A DNA stretch of 64,000 nt from Gordius sp. MW1 (lineage: Eukaryota; Nematomorpha; Gordioida; Gordea; Gordiidae), in assembly GCA_964036665.1 (NCBI GenBank), contig OZ038528.1, positions 15,360,245 to 15,424,244 of the forward strand, in the 5' to 3' direction. The position numbers were made by a program, and so were the translations under genes. Under the pieces are notes generated by a model. That model had not been told where the DNA came from and did no database searches. It saw nothing but the letters and a program-made list of their open reading frames with translations. Below are positions 1 to 10,492 of this stretch, piece by piece (position 1 is the stretch's first letter; every line of letters starts with the position of its first letter).

Positions 1-210
1 TTCGGGCACGTTTTTTATCAAAAAATTTAGCAAAAAAATCGACAAATTTCTGACAATTACAAGCAAATTATAAAAAAGGGCAAACAATATTGCAAGAGTG
101 GCGAAGGCATGTAAATGGTAAGGGAGGGAGTAAGTTACACGCGAAGGAAAGAGAGGGAAAGGGCGTTCATTTTTAAAAGCTTTGATTGATCACCCTTTTC
201 TCTCCTACTA
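1..210. other. Non-coding flank of the fold-back element
   Basis: AT-rich opening sequence with a purine-rich stretch around 120-170. I see no open frame, RNA gene or repeat boundary. It continues on the far side of the fold-back element at 2786, so the element at 219-2777 interrupted it. Confidence 0.5.
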
Positions 211-690
211 GTGTGCGGTAGTGTTGTAAAAAACCAAGGGTTTCTATTGGTCGCCTGCAAGCGTTGACGTTTTTTTTCACCCAGCCTTATCAGTGTTAGG
301 TGAATTTTCTTGGGAGAGCTTTGGCGTTTGGCGTTTTTGTAAAAAAGACCTAAAGCGTTCTGGGTGAATGTTTCGGGGTGACCTTTGGCGTTTAGGTTTG
401 GGTGTATTAAACACCTAAAGGGTGTGGGTGGATAATATTATTAACCTTTTGGTTTGGTTTTGGTCGTTTGGGGTGGGGCAAGCAAATATATCAATTTTAG
501 GTAATAAACTTTTAATTTAAAAAAATAAAAATAGTTATATCATGACGTCACTGAGTTAAAACTTTTCCCATTGTGACGTCATAATGAAAAGTATTATAAT
601 TTATAATCTAATCTCTAGTAAATTACAGTTATAATTATTATGCTTTGCTTATGCTGCATTATAGAAGTAATGTTTTATTTATGAAAAAAA

Positions 691-1215
691 GATGGCTAAA
701 ATCTGTTTAATGATTTAAAAAATTATTTTTTAGACATGCCAAAAATTTTATAAAAATCTATAAAAGGTGGGAAATTTCGCTTTATAGAATATTCTATAAA
801 GATGGCTAAAATCTGTTTAATGATTTCAAAATTTATTTTTTAGACATGCCAAAAATTTTATAAAAATTTATAAAAGGTGGGAAATTTCGCTTTGTAGAAT
901 CTTCTATATAGATGGCTAAAATCTGTTTAATGATTTCAAAAATTATTTTTTAGACATGCCAAAAATTTTATAAAAATCTATAAAAGGTGGGAAATTTCGC
1001 TTTATAGAATATTCTATAAAGATGGCTAAAATCTGTTTAATGATTTCAAAATTTATTTTTTAGACATGCCAAAAGTTTTATAAAAATTTATAAAAGGTGG
1101 AAAATTTCGCTTTGTAGAATCTTCTATATAGATGGCTAAAATCTGTTTAATGATTTCAAAATTTATTTTTTAGACATGCCAAAAATTTTATGAAAATTTA
1201 TTTAAATATATATTT
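691..1215. repeat. 110-bp tandem repeat in the left arm
   Basis: Units beginning GATGGCTAAAATCTG start at 691, 801, 911, 1021 and 1131, an exact 110-bp period with a truncated last unit. Odd and even units differ at their ends (ATTCTATAAA against CTTCTATATA). The array is therefore also a 220-bp dimeric repeat, so it grew by duplication of a two-unit block. Confidence 0.85.
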
Positions 1216-1417
1216 TTGAATTTTCTGCCTCAGCCAGGTGGTAACAATTTTTTTGAACATTTTAATATGGTTTAACTTTATAATTTACACATTTGCTAAG
1301 CAGATTAATTGCGATTAATCACAAAATTTAATTTCAAATATATTTTGAATTCCTCGGCTCTTGTAAAAGATAAAGACTTATTAGTTATATAATGACCCTT
1401 TTATTTTATATTTGTAG

Positions 1418-1469
1418 TAGTGTTGTAAAAACGGCTGGCTGGTTTTTCCCAGCGTATTGCTAAGCTTAG
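1418..1469 (+). repeat. Internal copy of the element's right terminus
   Basis: About 52 bp starting TAGTGTTGTAAAAACGG and ending TAAGCTTAG is the reverse complement of the element's right end (about 2726-2777). It sits in the otherwise unique centre. It may be a second, nested transposon end or a relic of aborted transposition. No matching partner end with a target duplication was seen. Confidence 0.75.
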
Positions 1470-1867
1470 TTGTAAAGTTGTAAACAAGCTAATTAATATT
1501 CCTTAATCTCAGCATTTTACCCCTCTTTATGACAGAGCTTATGCGTCCGAGCACATATGGTAGCTATATAGTTTTTATGATCCTTATAAGCATTGTAAAC
1601 GCGAGGTCTAAGTCAACAGAATAGCATGATATGCTTTTTGGAAATGCCTTATTTATTTTCTTAACACTTGAGAGGTTGGGTCAAAAATGCTAACACGGAT
1701 GGTATTTGGGGTAATAATTAGAATTACCCCAAACTTTAAATAGCTATAACTTAGATATTTTATAATATAAATTTGTCAAAATTTGCAAGGATAATATTTC
1801 AACTCTTATACGTTCATTAATATATTAAAGTAGTTTAAATTTTATACCTATAATTAGAGCAAACCTG

Positions 1868-2297
1868 AGGCAGAAAATTCAAAAATATATATTTAAATAA
1901 ATTTTCATAAAATTTTTGGCATGTCTAAAAAATAAATTTTGAAAGCATTAAACAGATTTAGCCATCTATATAGAAGATTCTACAAAGCGAAATTTCCCAC
2001 CTTTTATAAATTTTTACAAAATTTTTGGCATGTCTAAAAAATAAATTTTGAAATCATTAAACAGATTTAGCCATCTTTATAGAATATTCTATAAAGCGAA
2101 ATTTCCCACCTTTTATAAATTTTTATAAAATTTTTGGCATGTCTAAAAAATAAATTTTGAAATCATTAAACAGATTTTAGCCATCTTTATAGAATATTCT
2201 ATAAAGCGAAATTTCCCACCTTTTATAAATTTTTATAAAATTTTTGGCATGTCTAAAAAATAATTTTTTAAATCATTAAACAGATTTTAGCCATCTT
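1868..2297. repeat. Same tandem repeat, inverted, in the right arm
   Basis: This is the reverse complement of the left-arm array, with fewer units but the same ATTCTATAAAG and AGATTCTACAAAG variants in alternating use. The inner edge, AAATTCAAAAATATATATTT, pairs with 1200-1222. The different copy number in the two arms shows that the arrays expand or contract independently, or that one arm has lost units. Confidence 0.8.
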
Positions 2298-2785
2298 TTT
2301 TTCATAAATAAAACATTACTTCTATAATGCAGCATAAGCAAAGCATAATAATTATAACTGTAATTTACTAGAGATTAGATTATAAATTATAATACTTTTC
2401 ATTATGACGTCACAATGGGAAAAGTTTTAACTCAGTGACGTCATGATATAACTATTTTTATTTTCTTAAATTAAAAGTTTATTACCTAAAATTGATATAT
2501 TTGCATGCCCCACCCCAAACGACCAAAACCAAACCAAAAGGTTAATAATATTATCCACCCACACCCTTTAGGTGTTTAATACACCCAAACCTAAACGCCA
2601 AAGGTCACGCCGAAACATTCACCCAGAACGCTTTAGGTCTTTTTTACAAAAACGCCAAACGCCAAAGCTCTCCCAAGAAAATTCACCTAACACTGATAAG
2701 GCTGGGTGAAAATAAACGTCAACAACTAAGCTTAGCAATACGCTGGGAAAAACCAGCCAGCCGTTTTTACAACACTAGTGTGCGG

Positions 2786-3726
2786 GAGGGAGTTAAGATG
2801 TTCAAACAAATAGAGAAACGCTGTATAAATAGTTGTTTTAATCTAAAATTTAGGTTGATCAATCATCTTAATATTGGAATTCAAATCAAAGATTTATGTA
2901 ATTAATTTTGCAAAATAATTTATGCAATTTTTTAAAGTTTCAAGTTAAATGAATATTAAAACAATTAAATTTAAATGTCTTTTTTATATCATTTAGTGTG
3001 ATGTCATATTTTAATTAATATAAAAATGAGAATTGTAAATATATCTAGATTCTTATTTAACCCTCCAATGTAATTATAGAAATCCCAGCCCTGAAGTGAC
3101 TTATGGGGTTTATAAAACCCCATTCTTAAAATGATCACAATTTTAAAACCAATAGAGTAAAATTTCTCAAATTTTAAATATAGTTTATTAAAGCCTCTTA
3201 TAGGTTTGTAAAAAAAATAATTTAATTATAAATAGTAATTCTAAAATTAGATGCAATTTACCAAACACAAAGAAATGAATAAAAATCAAAATGACATGTT
3301 TTATTTTTGTAATGGAGACCAACAGTTAGCAGAAATATAAAAAGCAAATGTTTTTTTATTAAAAGAAGGTTTGAATAATATAAAAAACATGCATTCATGA
3401 TAAAATGATTATACAGTAAAAAAATAGAAGACTCTAAAATTGGTCATTTTTTTCGCGTTTTTCGCTGCAATTTTCGCAAAATATTATAGTGTGATTAACA
3501 TAGACAGGGTTTTGACGCCTATTGCACAAAATCTTGTTTTCTATAAACAAATATAACTAGCGATATTGATCCAAATGTTATACACAGCTTAAATTACTAT
3601 TTTTAAGTAAAAAATAAAATAAAAATTTGATAAAAAATAAAAAAAAACTTTTTAATTGACCTTATGGGGTTTATAGGACCCCAAACGCTTATATCTCCAA
3701 AAGTATTGATTTTAATAATTTGTAAC
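2786..3726. other. Intergenic AT-rich DNA
   Basis: No coding frame was seen. Two similar short hairpins occur, GGGGTTTATAAAACCCC at about 3107-3123 and a variant, GGGGTTTATAGGACCCC, at about 3666-3682. Both are preceded by CTTATG, so this is a small dispersed repeat or part of an old element. Confidence 0.4.
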
Positions 3727-4151
3727 TGTGGTAATCGCCGTACGTCTATCTATTCAGTTACTGGTGCGCGCTACACGTCAGTCATATCAATTCACTTATT
3801 TACACGTCAATCACGCCGAGCCATTTAATGATGCGCATTATACATCGATGGGGAAGCACTATTGGTATTGATGTTGTTGTGTTGTTGACACCATCGTGGT
3901 ATAAAAGATAGAAGACAACAAACATACAGACACTCTTCCATTTGTTTTACCAACATCATTTTTATCTGTTTTCCCATTGTAATCTCGCCACTCATCTTTT
4001 TTACCTTATAGTCTTTTAACGTTCGTATTAATTGTTATATTCGGAATTTATGTAAGTAATAAAGATTAAACGTTCATAATATTACGGTTCTATAATATCT
4101 TTATCAATAATTAATAAATAATATTATCATGGTGTTTTTTGTCTTTCTATA
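3727..4151 (+). repeat. 5' LTR
   Basis: The LTR begins TGTGG. It contains a TATA box (TATAAAAG, about 3901-3908) and further on AATAAA (about 4059-4064), the expected promoter and polyadenylation layout. It contains TTTT at about 4015-4018 that the 3' copy lacks. It ends ...TCTTTCTATA rather than in the usual CA. Confidence 0.8.
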
Positions 4152-4152
4152 G

Positions 4153-4169
4153 TGGTGATAGCGGTGGGA
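4153..4169 (+). other. Primer-binding site, probably tRNA-Leu
   Basis: TGGTGATAGCGGTGGGA lies immediately after the LTR. Its reverse complement, TCCCACCGCTATCACCA, resembles the 3' end of metazoan tRNA-Leu (AAG/TAG isoacceptors, TCCCACCGCTGCCACCA as I recall it), with two differences in the acceptor stem. The assignment is from memory of tRNA sequences. The position and CCA complement support the role. Confidence 0.65.
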
Positions 4170-5638
4170 TGTGAAAATTTTCGGCCAAATTTTCGATAGA
4201 ACTCCGCACGGCTCGAGCCTTTTCTTTGCCTCGGCTCTCCACCCCTTCCACCGCTTGCTTAATGTCGTGCCCAGCTTGAGTCACGAGGTGTCTAGCTTCG
4301 CCCAATATACCTCCGCTACCTAAGTGGCTTTCATTCGAGTGAGGCATATCAAATCGTCCATCTTCTCTCGGTGAGTTGACGTCTATTAATTGGCCTGATG
4401 CACAGTGGCGTAGCTAGCCTTTTTGCCTTGGGGGGGCTGAGCTGGTCAAATAGGGGGGGGGGGACAGAAAAATTTTCCTACCCACACCTTTAAGAATAAA
4501 AAATATGTTTTGCCCCTCCCCCCAAACCAAAACCTAAATACGACCATGGATCAAATGCAATTAAAAAAATTTTCTTTCATAAACGTTGGACAAACTTAAA
4601 ATTCCGCTACTACTTTGTGTATTTTTTCTATTTATATCACACTAATATGTCCCATCATGTTTATAGGGCATAAAATTAATAAAATTTATTCATAAATAAA
4701 ACAAAGTGATGTAGTTAAAACAATGTAGAAAATTTCACATGGTATAATAAGTTTGTAAGGGTAAAAGTGGAACGGGGATATTGACAAGAAATCGTTGACA
4801 TTTTAAAAAATAATGCAAATAGTTAAAAACTATATAACAAAGTTTTTATAAAAATTATTGCCACAACCCAAAGAATCTTGGCCATATATATAACAAATTT
4901 TAATTTTACATATGCAATATTGGCAGCATTTTCAGGCAGCATTTATATCAGGAAAACAATGAGAAAATTTAAAAGCCTTTTTTAGGTTAGATCCTCAAAA
5001 GGCGCAATTATAACATAAGATATAAAAAATTAATTATGAAATTAAGATTAGTATTTAGAAGTTATTGCCCCTTGATATTATAGATATATTTGCACAACCC
5101 CCCCCCCCCCCCCTACACCACCTAAAAATTAAAAAGAACTAATAAATTTAACGGCTAAATGAACCTTAAAAATATTCTGTCAAAATTAAATGAATCAAAA
5201 TTTTATTTGACAATGATGAAATTAGAGATGTGAGATGCACAGAACAACTTAGCGTTTGTGTACATTTTGTTGAATTCAATGGCACACCAAAAGAAATTTT
5301 TTCGAGATTTTTATCCCTTGAAAGTTTGGATGCTTTAACAATTGTCTATAAAATTCAGGAATTTGTTATTAATATTAATTTATCAAACTTATGATGGGAT
5401 ATCACTAAAAAAGGGGGAAAAATGGTGTACAAACAATATTTTGGAAAATTATTGGCTCTATATGTGCATGTGGTACATAAAAATATGCAAGATATGTTAA
5501 ACAATAAGCATGTGAGATAAACAATAAAATTGAAACTAGGATGGAATTTTTGTAAATTAAATAATATTTTAATATATTTTGAAAGTGTTAAAAAGCTTAA
5601 AACAAGTTTAAAAGCCCAGATAATTTTAAATATTAAAT

Positions 5639-5989
5639 TTAGTCTTTTAATAGTAGTTCATTACGCTTTTTACTCGATGTTGCAAACGAGTTTATAATAT
5701 CATCCGGGGGAATAACATTTATAAAGTCATGTTCTAAGCTCAATAAAGCTAAGGAAGATAACCTATCTTGTACAATTGTGGAACGAAGATAAATTTTAAT
5801 CCGTTTTAGCAGTGAGAACGATCTTTCGCATGAACCTGATGTTATTGGGATAGTTAAAATTATTTTAAGCAAAATAATACAATTTGGAAACACTACTGAG
5901 GGCAAAATTTTAATAAGTGAAAAAATATCATTGCATTTTATTTTATTTGAAGATAAAGAGTTATAATGTTTTACAAAAAATGTTGCCAT
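5639..5989 (-). pseudogene. hAT transposase, C-terminal dimerisation region (copy A)
   Basis: The open frame encodes 116 residues ending at a natural stop. The segment around SGSCERSFSLLKRIK followed by RSTIVQDRLSSLALLS matches the hAT C-terminal dimerisation domain. In this domain the conserved S-x-ERSFS and the RL..LALL..E pattern form part of the catalytic fold. The upstream catalytic part is disrupted by the MITE and frameshifts, so this is a fragment and no active enzyme is expected. The fragment's apparent start is an internal methionine. It belongs to the ZMYM/TTF-like hAT group by general resemblance. Confidence 0.8.
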
Positions 5990-6085
5990 ATTTATTTCGC
6001 CGTCTTCCAGTTTTAATTCATAATGGTTAATTATTTCTGATAAAAGAGGTTTATCGCAAAAGGATGAAGGGTTTTAACCTTCTAA

Positions 6086-6355
6086 GGGTGCGTCTTAATA
6101 CGCGATTTTGAATCTAGATTCAAAAAGCGAATGCATGTTGAAACATAGCCGCGTCTTAATACGAGCGTCACTTCATTTTTGTTTTGTTTTTGTGTTTTTG
6201 CGCGTAAAACAAATATTTATCCTCTAATTACGCTTATTAATGCATATTCATATGGTAATTGAACTAAAATTGTTGATTCCACGACATGTATATCTCATAT
6301 TTAGACAAACAAAAATATGGCGCCATGAAGTTGAATCGTATCTTAAAACGGGCCC
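6086..6355. mobile_element. PIF/Harbinger-type MITE inside hAT copy A
   Basis: A 270-bp insert starts GGGTGCGTCTTAATACGCG and ends CGTATCTTAAAACGGGCCC, an imperfect inverted repeat. It is flanked by TAA at 6083-6085 and 6356-6358. The 3-bp TAA/TTA duplication is typical of PIF/Harbinger. The insert splits the decayed transposase frame. The 64-codon plus-strand open frame inside it is fortuitous. Confidence 0.7.
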
Positions 6356-7217
6356 TAAGGACTTTAATAAATTACAATTAATTTCCGAAAATCTTATGTT
6401 TAATTCTGCTATTATTCTATCAATGATAGGATGATATAAATCAATTTTGAAATCAATTAATAAATTAGTCGATTCAAAAGAGTAAAATGTGTCATATTTT
6501 TTGGTTTTTTAATACGTTTAGAAGGTAATAAATCAAAAATTGCAGCTAAATCTTTTGCCTTATTATAAAGAATTTGATAGTGGTCCTCATTTCTAATATC
6601 ATTTAAAGTTAATATTAGGCTATTAACCGTTGTAATTGCATTTATTAAACAAATATTTGGGCTTTGAAACTCGTTAATTAAAACTTTTATTCAGAAACAA
6701 TAATAATAATCTTTATGTTGTTTCTTAATTAAGATAAAAAAAAATAATGGTGGAAGGGGCCCGGGGGCCCACGATTTTTTCCTTGGGGGGGCCCATGGGG
6801 CCCGGTTTTTGCTCTTGGGGGAACCCGGGCCCCCTGGGCCCCCCCCCCTAGCTACGCCACTGCTGATGCATCGGTTAGTTCCTTTTCCTTATCTAAGACG
6901 TCCTCACTAGAGATGCCTAGTGTGTCGTCGATAGGGTCTGTAAACGCCGGCGTGGGTGAGGCTGCTGTCAGTGTAGCGATGCACCTTGACCCACCCGATG
7001 TCGTGAATACGGACGCGGTACTGGCGCCGATGGCGACGGTAACGCTGTTAGAATACGATCTAGCGGTTCGAGAACCAAAGCGAGGGGGTCAGCCAGACGG
7101 CAATAATGGGTAGCAAGTGCGGACCCAATGACGTCTATCAGGGAGGCCGTTCCCGTACCTGACGGCTCGCTACATTTTTTTTGACTCCCCGCTCCCGTCC
7201 TCTTTGTTAACTTTCTT

Positions 7218-7228
7218 AAAGGGTATGG
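7218..7228 (+). other. Polypurine tract
   Basis: AAAGGGTATGG abuts the first base of the 3' LTR. This is where plus-strand synthesis of an LTR retrotransposon is primed. One pyrimidine interrupts it twice, so it is imperfect. Confidence 0.6.
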
Positions 7229-8797
7229 TGTGGTAATCGCCGTACGTCTATCTATTCAGTTACTGGTGCGCGCTACACGTCAGTCATATCAATTCACTTA
7301 TTTACACGTCAATCACGCCGAGCCATTTAATGATGCGCATTATACATCGATGGGGAAGCACTATTGGTATTGATGTTGTTGTGTTGTTGACACCATCGTG
7401 GTATAAAAGATAGAAGACAACAAACATACAGACACTCTTCCATTTGTTTTACCAACATCATTTTTATCTGTTTTCCCATTGTAATCTCGCCACTCATCTT
7501 TTTTACCTTATAGTCAACGTTCGTATTAATTGTTATATTCGGAATTTATGTAAGTAATAAAGATTAAACCAGTGGCGTAGCTAGCCTTTTTGCCTTGGGG
7601 GGGCTGAGCTGGTCAAATAGGGGGGGGGGACAGAAAAATTTTCCTACCCACACCTTTAAGAATAAAAAATATGTTTTGCCCCCCCCAATCCAAAACCTAA
7701 ATACGACCATGGGTCAAATGCAATTAAAAAAATTTTCTTTCATAAACGTTGGACAAACTTAAAATTCCGCTACTACTTTGTGTATTTTTTCTATTTATAT
7801 CACACTAATATGTCCCCTCATGTTTATAGGGCATAAAATTAATAAAATTTATTCATAAATAAAACAAAGTGATGTAGTTAAAACAATGTAGAAAATTTCA
7901 CATGGTATAATAAGTTTGTAAGGGTAAAAGTGGAACGGGGATATTGACAAGAAATCGTTGACATTTTAAAAAATAATGCAAATAGTTAAAAACTATATAA
8001 CAAAGTTTTTATAAAAATTATTGCCACAACCCAAAGAATCTTGGCCATATATATAACAAATTTTAATTTTACATATGCAATATTGGCAGCATTTTCAGGC
8101 AGCATTTATATCAGGAAAACAATGAGAAAATTTAAAAGCCTTTTTTAGGTTAGATCCTCAAAAGGCGCAATTATAACATAAGATATAAAAAATTAATTAT
8201 GAAATTAAGATTAGTATTTAGAAGTTATTGCCCCTTGATATTATAGATATATTTGCACAACCCCCCCCCCCCTACACCACCTAAAAATTAAAAAGAACTA
8301 ATAAATTTAACGGCTAAATGAACCTTAAAAATATTCTGTCAAAATTAAATGAATCAAAATTTTATTTGACAATGATGAAATTAGAGATGTGAGATGCACA
8401 GAACAACTTAGCGTTTGTGTACATTTTGTTGAATTCAATGGCACACCAAAAGAAATTTTTTCGGGATTTTTATCCCTTGAAAGTTTGGATGCTTTAACAA
8501 TTGTCTATAAAATTCAGGAATTTGTTATTAATATTAATTTATCAAACTTATGATGGGATATCACTAAAAAAGGGGGAAAAATGGTGTACAAACAATTTTT
8601 TGGAAAATTATTGGCTCTATATGTGCATGTGGTACATAAAAATATGCAAGATATGTTAAACAATAAGCATGTGAGATAAACAATAAAATTGAAACTAGGA
8701 TGGAATTTTTGTAAATTAAATAATATTTTAATATATTTTGAAAGTGTTAAAAAGCTTAAAACAAGTTTAAAAGCCCAGATAATTTTAAATATTAAAT

Positions 8798-9148
8798 TTA
8801 GTCTTTTAATAGTAGTTCATTACGCCTTTTACTCGATGTTGCAAACGAGTTTATAATATCATCCGGGGGAATAACATTTATAAAGTCATGTTCTAAGCTC
8901 AATAAAGCTAAGGAAGATAACCTATCTTGTACAATTGTGGAACGAAGATAAATTTTAATCCGTTTTAGCAGTGAGAACGATCTTTCGCATGAACCTGATG
9001 TTATTGGGATAGTTAAAATTATTTTAAGCAAAATAATACAATTTGGAAACACTACTGAGGGCAAAATTTTAATAAGTGAAAAAATATCATTGCATTTTAT
9101 TTTATTTGAAGATAAAGAGTTATAATGTTTTACAAAAAATGTTGCCAT
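8798..9148 (-). pseudogene. hAT transposase, C-terminal dimerisation region (copy B)
   Basis: This 116-residue frame is the same as the copy A fragment apart from one Lys-to-Arg change near the C-terminus (SSKKRN against SSKRRN). It has the same domain call: S-x-ERSFS and RLSSLALLSLE. The near identity of two fragments that are each useless as enzymes shows that the copies were mobilised in trans, or duplicated, very recently. Confidence 0.8.
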
Positions 9149-9244
9149 ATTTATTTCGCCGTCTTCCAGTTTTAATTCATAATGGTTAATTATTTCTGAT
9201 AAAAGAGGTTTATCGCAAAAGGATGAAGGGTTTAAACCTTCTAA

Positions 9245-9514
9245 GGGTGCGTCTTAATACGCGATTTTGAATCTAGATTCAAAAAGCGAATGCATGTTGA
9301 AACATAGCCGCGTCTTAATACGAGCGTCACTTCATTTTTGTTTTGTTTTTGTGTTTTTGCGCGTAAAACAAATATTTATCCTCTAATTACGCTTATTAAT
9401 GCATATTCATATGGTAATTGAACTAAAATTGTTGATTCCACGACATGTATATCTCATATTTAGACAAACAAAAATATGGCGCCATGAAGTTGAATCGTAT
9501 CTTAAAACGGGCCC
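9245..9514. mobile_element. PIF/Harbinger-type MITE inside hAT copy B
   Basis: It is 270 bp with the same ends and the same TAA duplications (9242-9244, 9515-9517) as the insert at 6086-6355. It occupies the same position within hAT copy B. The MITE therefore entered the hAT before the hAT gave rise to these two copies. Confidence 0.7.
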
Positions 9515-10236
9515 TAAGGACTTTAATAAATTACAATTAATTTCCGAAAATCTTATGTTTAATTCTGCTATTATTCTTGATAGGATGATATAAATCAATT
9601 TTGAAATCAATTAATGAATTAGTCGATTCAAAAGAAAAAAATGTGTCATATTTTTTAGTTTTTTAATACGTTTAGAAGGTAATAAATCAAAAATTGCAGC
9701 TAAATCTTTTGCCTTATTTAAAGAATTTGATAGTGGTCCTCATTTCTAATATCATTTAAAGTTAATATTAGGCTATTAACCGTTGTAATTGCATTTATTA
9801 AACAAATATTTGGGCTTTGAAACTCGTTAATTAAAACTTATATTCAGAAACAATAATAATAATCTTTATGTTGTTTCTTAATTAAGATAAAAAAAGTAAT
9901 GGTGGAAGGGGCCCGGCGGCCCACAATTTTTCCCTTGAGGGGGCCCATGGGGCCCGGTTTTTGCTCTTCTAGCTACGCCACTGGATTAAACGTTCATAAT
10001 ATTACGGTTCTATAATATCTTTATCAATAATTAATAAATAATATTATCATGGTGTTTTTTGTCTTTCTATAGTAAACACACATTTAAAAATTTTAATTAA
10101 TTTAATAGTTTTGAAAAATCTTAAAAAAAATTTAAAATCATTCCCGTAAATATAAGAAATAAATTGAATAAAAATGTTTTACTTTTAGGCCAATAATAGT
10201 TAATTTACCTTTTGTAATATCATAGATTTATACTTT

Positions 10237-10492
10237 GTATTTATATATACGTTTAAGTTCGTTGTTCCTAGTGGAACATATACGTCTTTTCATCATCACA
10301 TGTTTTAGTTGATATATTTGCATATTAATAAAAAGCTTCAGCGATTTCTGAGTAGTTGATGATATACTACATTGTAGTTAAGAATAGCGATTTCTGAGTA
10401 GTTGATATACTATATATCAACTAAAACATGTGATGATGAAAAGACGTATATGTTCCACTAGGAACAACGAACTCAAACGTATATATAAATAC
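10237..10492. repeat. 256-bp palindromic MITE nested in the left end
   Basis: Arms of about 80 bp (10237-10318 and about 10415-10492) are near-perfect inverted copies. They contain GTTCCTAGTGGAACATATAC and CATCATCACATGTTTTAG. The loop holds two direct copies of AGCGATTTCTGAGTAGTTGA. The arms include part of the host element's terminal repeat, so it may have inserted at or near TA in that repeat. Confidence 0.7.

Larger units (their letters stand above)
219..2777. mobile_element. Fold-back hAT-type DNA transposon, non-autonomous
   Basis: The element starts TAGTGTTGTAAAA and ends with the exact reverse complement. It is flanked by the 8-bp duplication GTGTGCGG at 211-218 and 2778-2785. An 8-bp target duplication with TAG...CTA ends is the signature of the hAT superfamily. 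The two arms, about 219-1232 and 1868-2777, are long inverted copies of each other. They share the CGTTTAGGTTTGGG-type outer block, a TGACGTCA-containing block, and a 110-bp tandem array. The central 0.6 kb is unique AT-rich DNA without a transposase, so the element must have been moved by a transposase supplied elsewhere. The long inverted arms predict a strong hairpin. Confidence 0.85.
4403..6862 (-). mobile_element. hAT transposon, copy A, inside the LTR element interior
   Basis: Terminal repeats CAGTGGCGTAGCTAG...CTAGCTACGCCACTG are flanked by the 8-bp duplication CTGATGCA at 4395-4402 and 6863-6870, which proves insertion by a hAT transposase. Poly-G/poly-C tracts lie just inside both ends. 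Inside is a decayed minus-strand transposase. Its C-terminal dimerisation region is intact at 5639-5989, and earlier coding pieces are recognisable up to about 6690. The gene is broken by a Harbinger-type MITE at 6086-6355 and by stop codons. It is very similar to copy B, apart from indels in homopolymers and AT-rich stretches. Confidence 0.9.
7570..9983 (-). mobile_element. hAT transposon, copy B, inside the 3' LTR
   Basis: It has the same CAGTGGCGTAGCTAG terminal repeats as copy A, flanked by GATTAAAC at 7562-7569 and 9984-9991. It is 2414 bp against 2460 bp for copy A. Most of the difference is in the G/C homopolymer tracts next to the ends, where copy B has lost most of the right-hand poly-C block. 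It carries the same nested MITE and the same minus-strand transposase remnant. Confidence 0.9.
3727..10071 (+). mobile_element. Compact LTR retrotransposon interrupted by two hAT insertions
   Basis: Two direct repeats of 425 and 421 bp (3727-4151; 7229-7569 plus 9992-10071) bound an interior of only about 0.6 kb once the hAT copies are removed. A tRNA-like primer-binding site follows the left repeat and a polypurine tract precedes the right one, giving plus-strand orientation. The flanks GTAAC and GTAAA may be a 5-bp target duplication with one mismatch. The interior has no gag, protease, reverse transcriptase or integrase. It is therefore a non-autonomous small LTR element of TRIM-like type, about 1.46 kb before interruption. 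The LTRs differ mainly by a 4-bp gap, so insertion is fairly recent. The interior is more GC-rich than its surroundings and stays open on both strands for roughly 105 (+) and 160 (-) codons when bridged across the hAT. I recognise neither product. Confidence 0.8.
7229..10071 (+). repeat. 3' LTR, split by hAT copy B
   Basis: LTR sequence runs 7229-7569 and resumes at 9992. The block between is hAT copy B plus one copy of its 8-bp target duplication. The reassembled length is 421 bp, against 425 bp for the 5' LTR. The TATA box is kept. Immediately after AATAAA the sequence is broken by the insertion. Confidence 0.8.

Noticed and set aside
691..1215. CRISPR-like regular spacing in the 110-bp repeats
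   Set aside because: The units are contiguous, with no unique spacers, and the genome is eukaryotic.
4147..4347. 66-codon minus-strand frame as a stand-alone gene
   Set aside because: It lies inside the LTR element next to the primer site, and its frame continues across the hAT insertion. It is treated only as part of the element interior.
6240..6434. 64-codon frames in the hAT copies (also 9399-9610)
   Set aside because: They overlap the Harbinger MITE and the antisense transposase remnant and are identical in both copies only because the DNA is.
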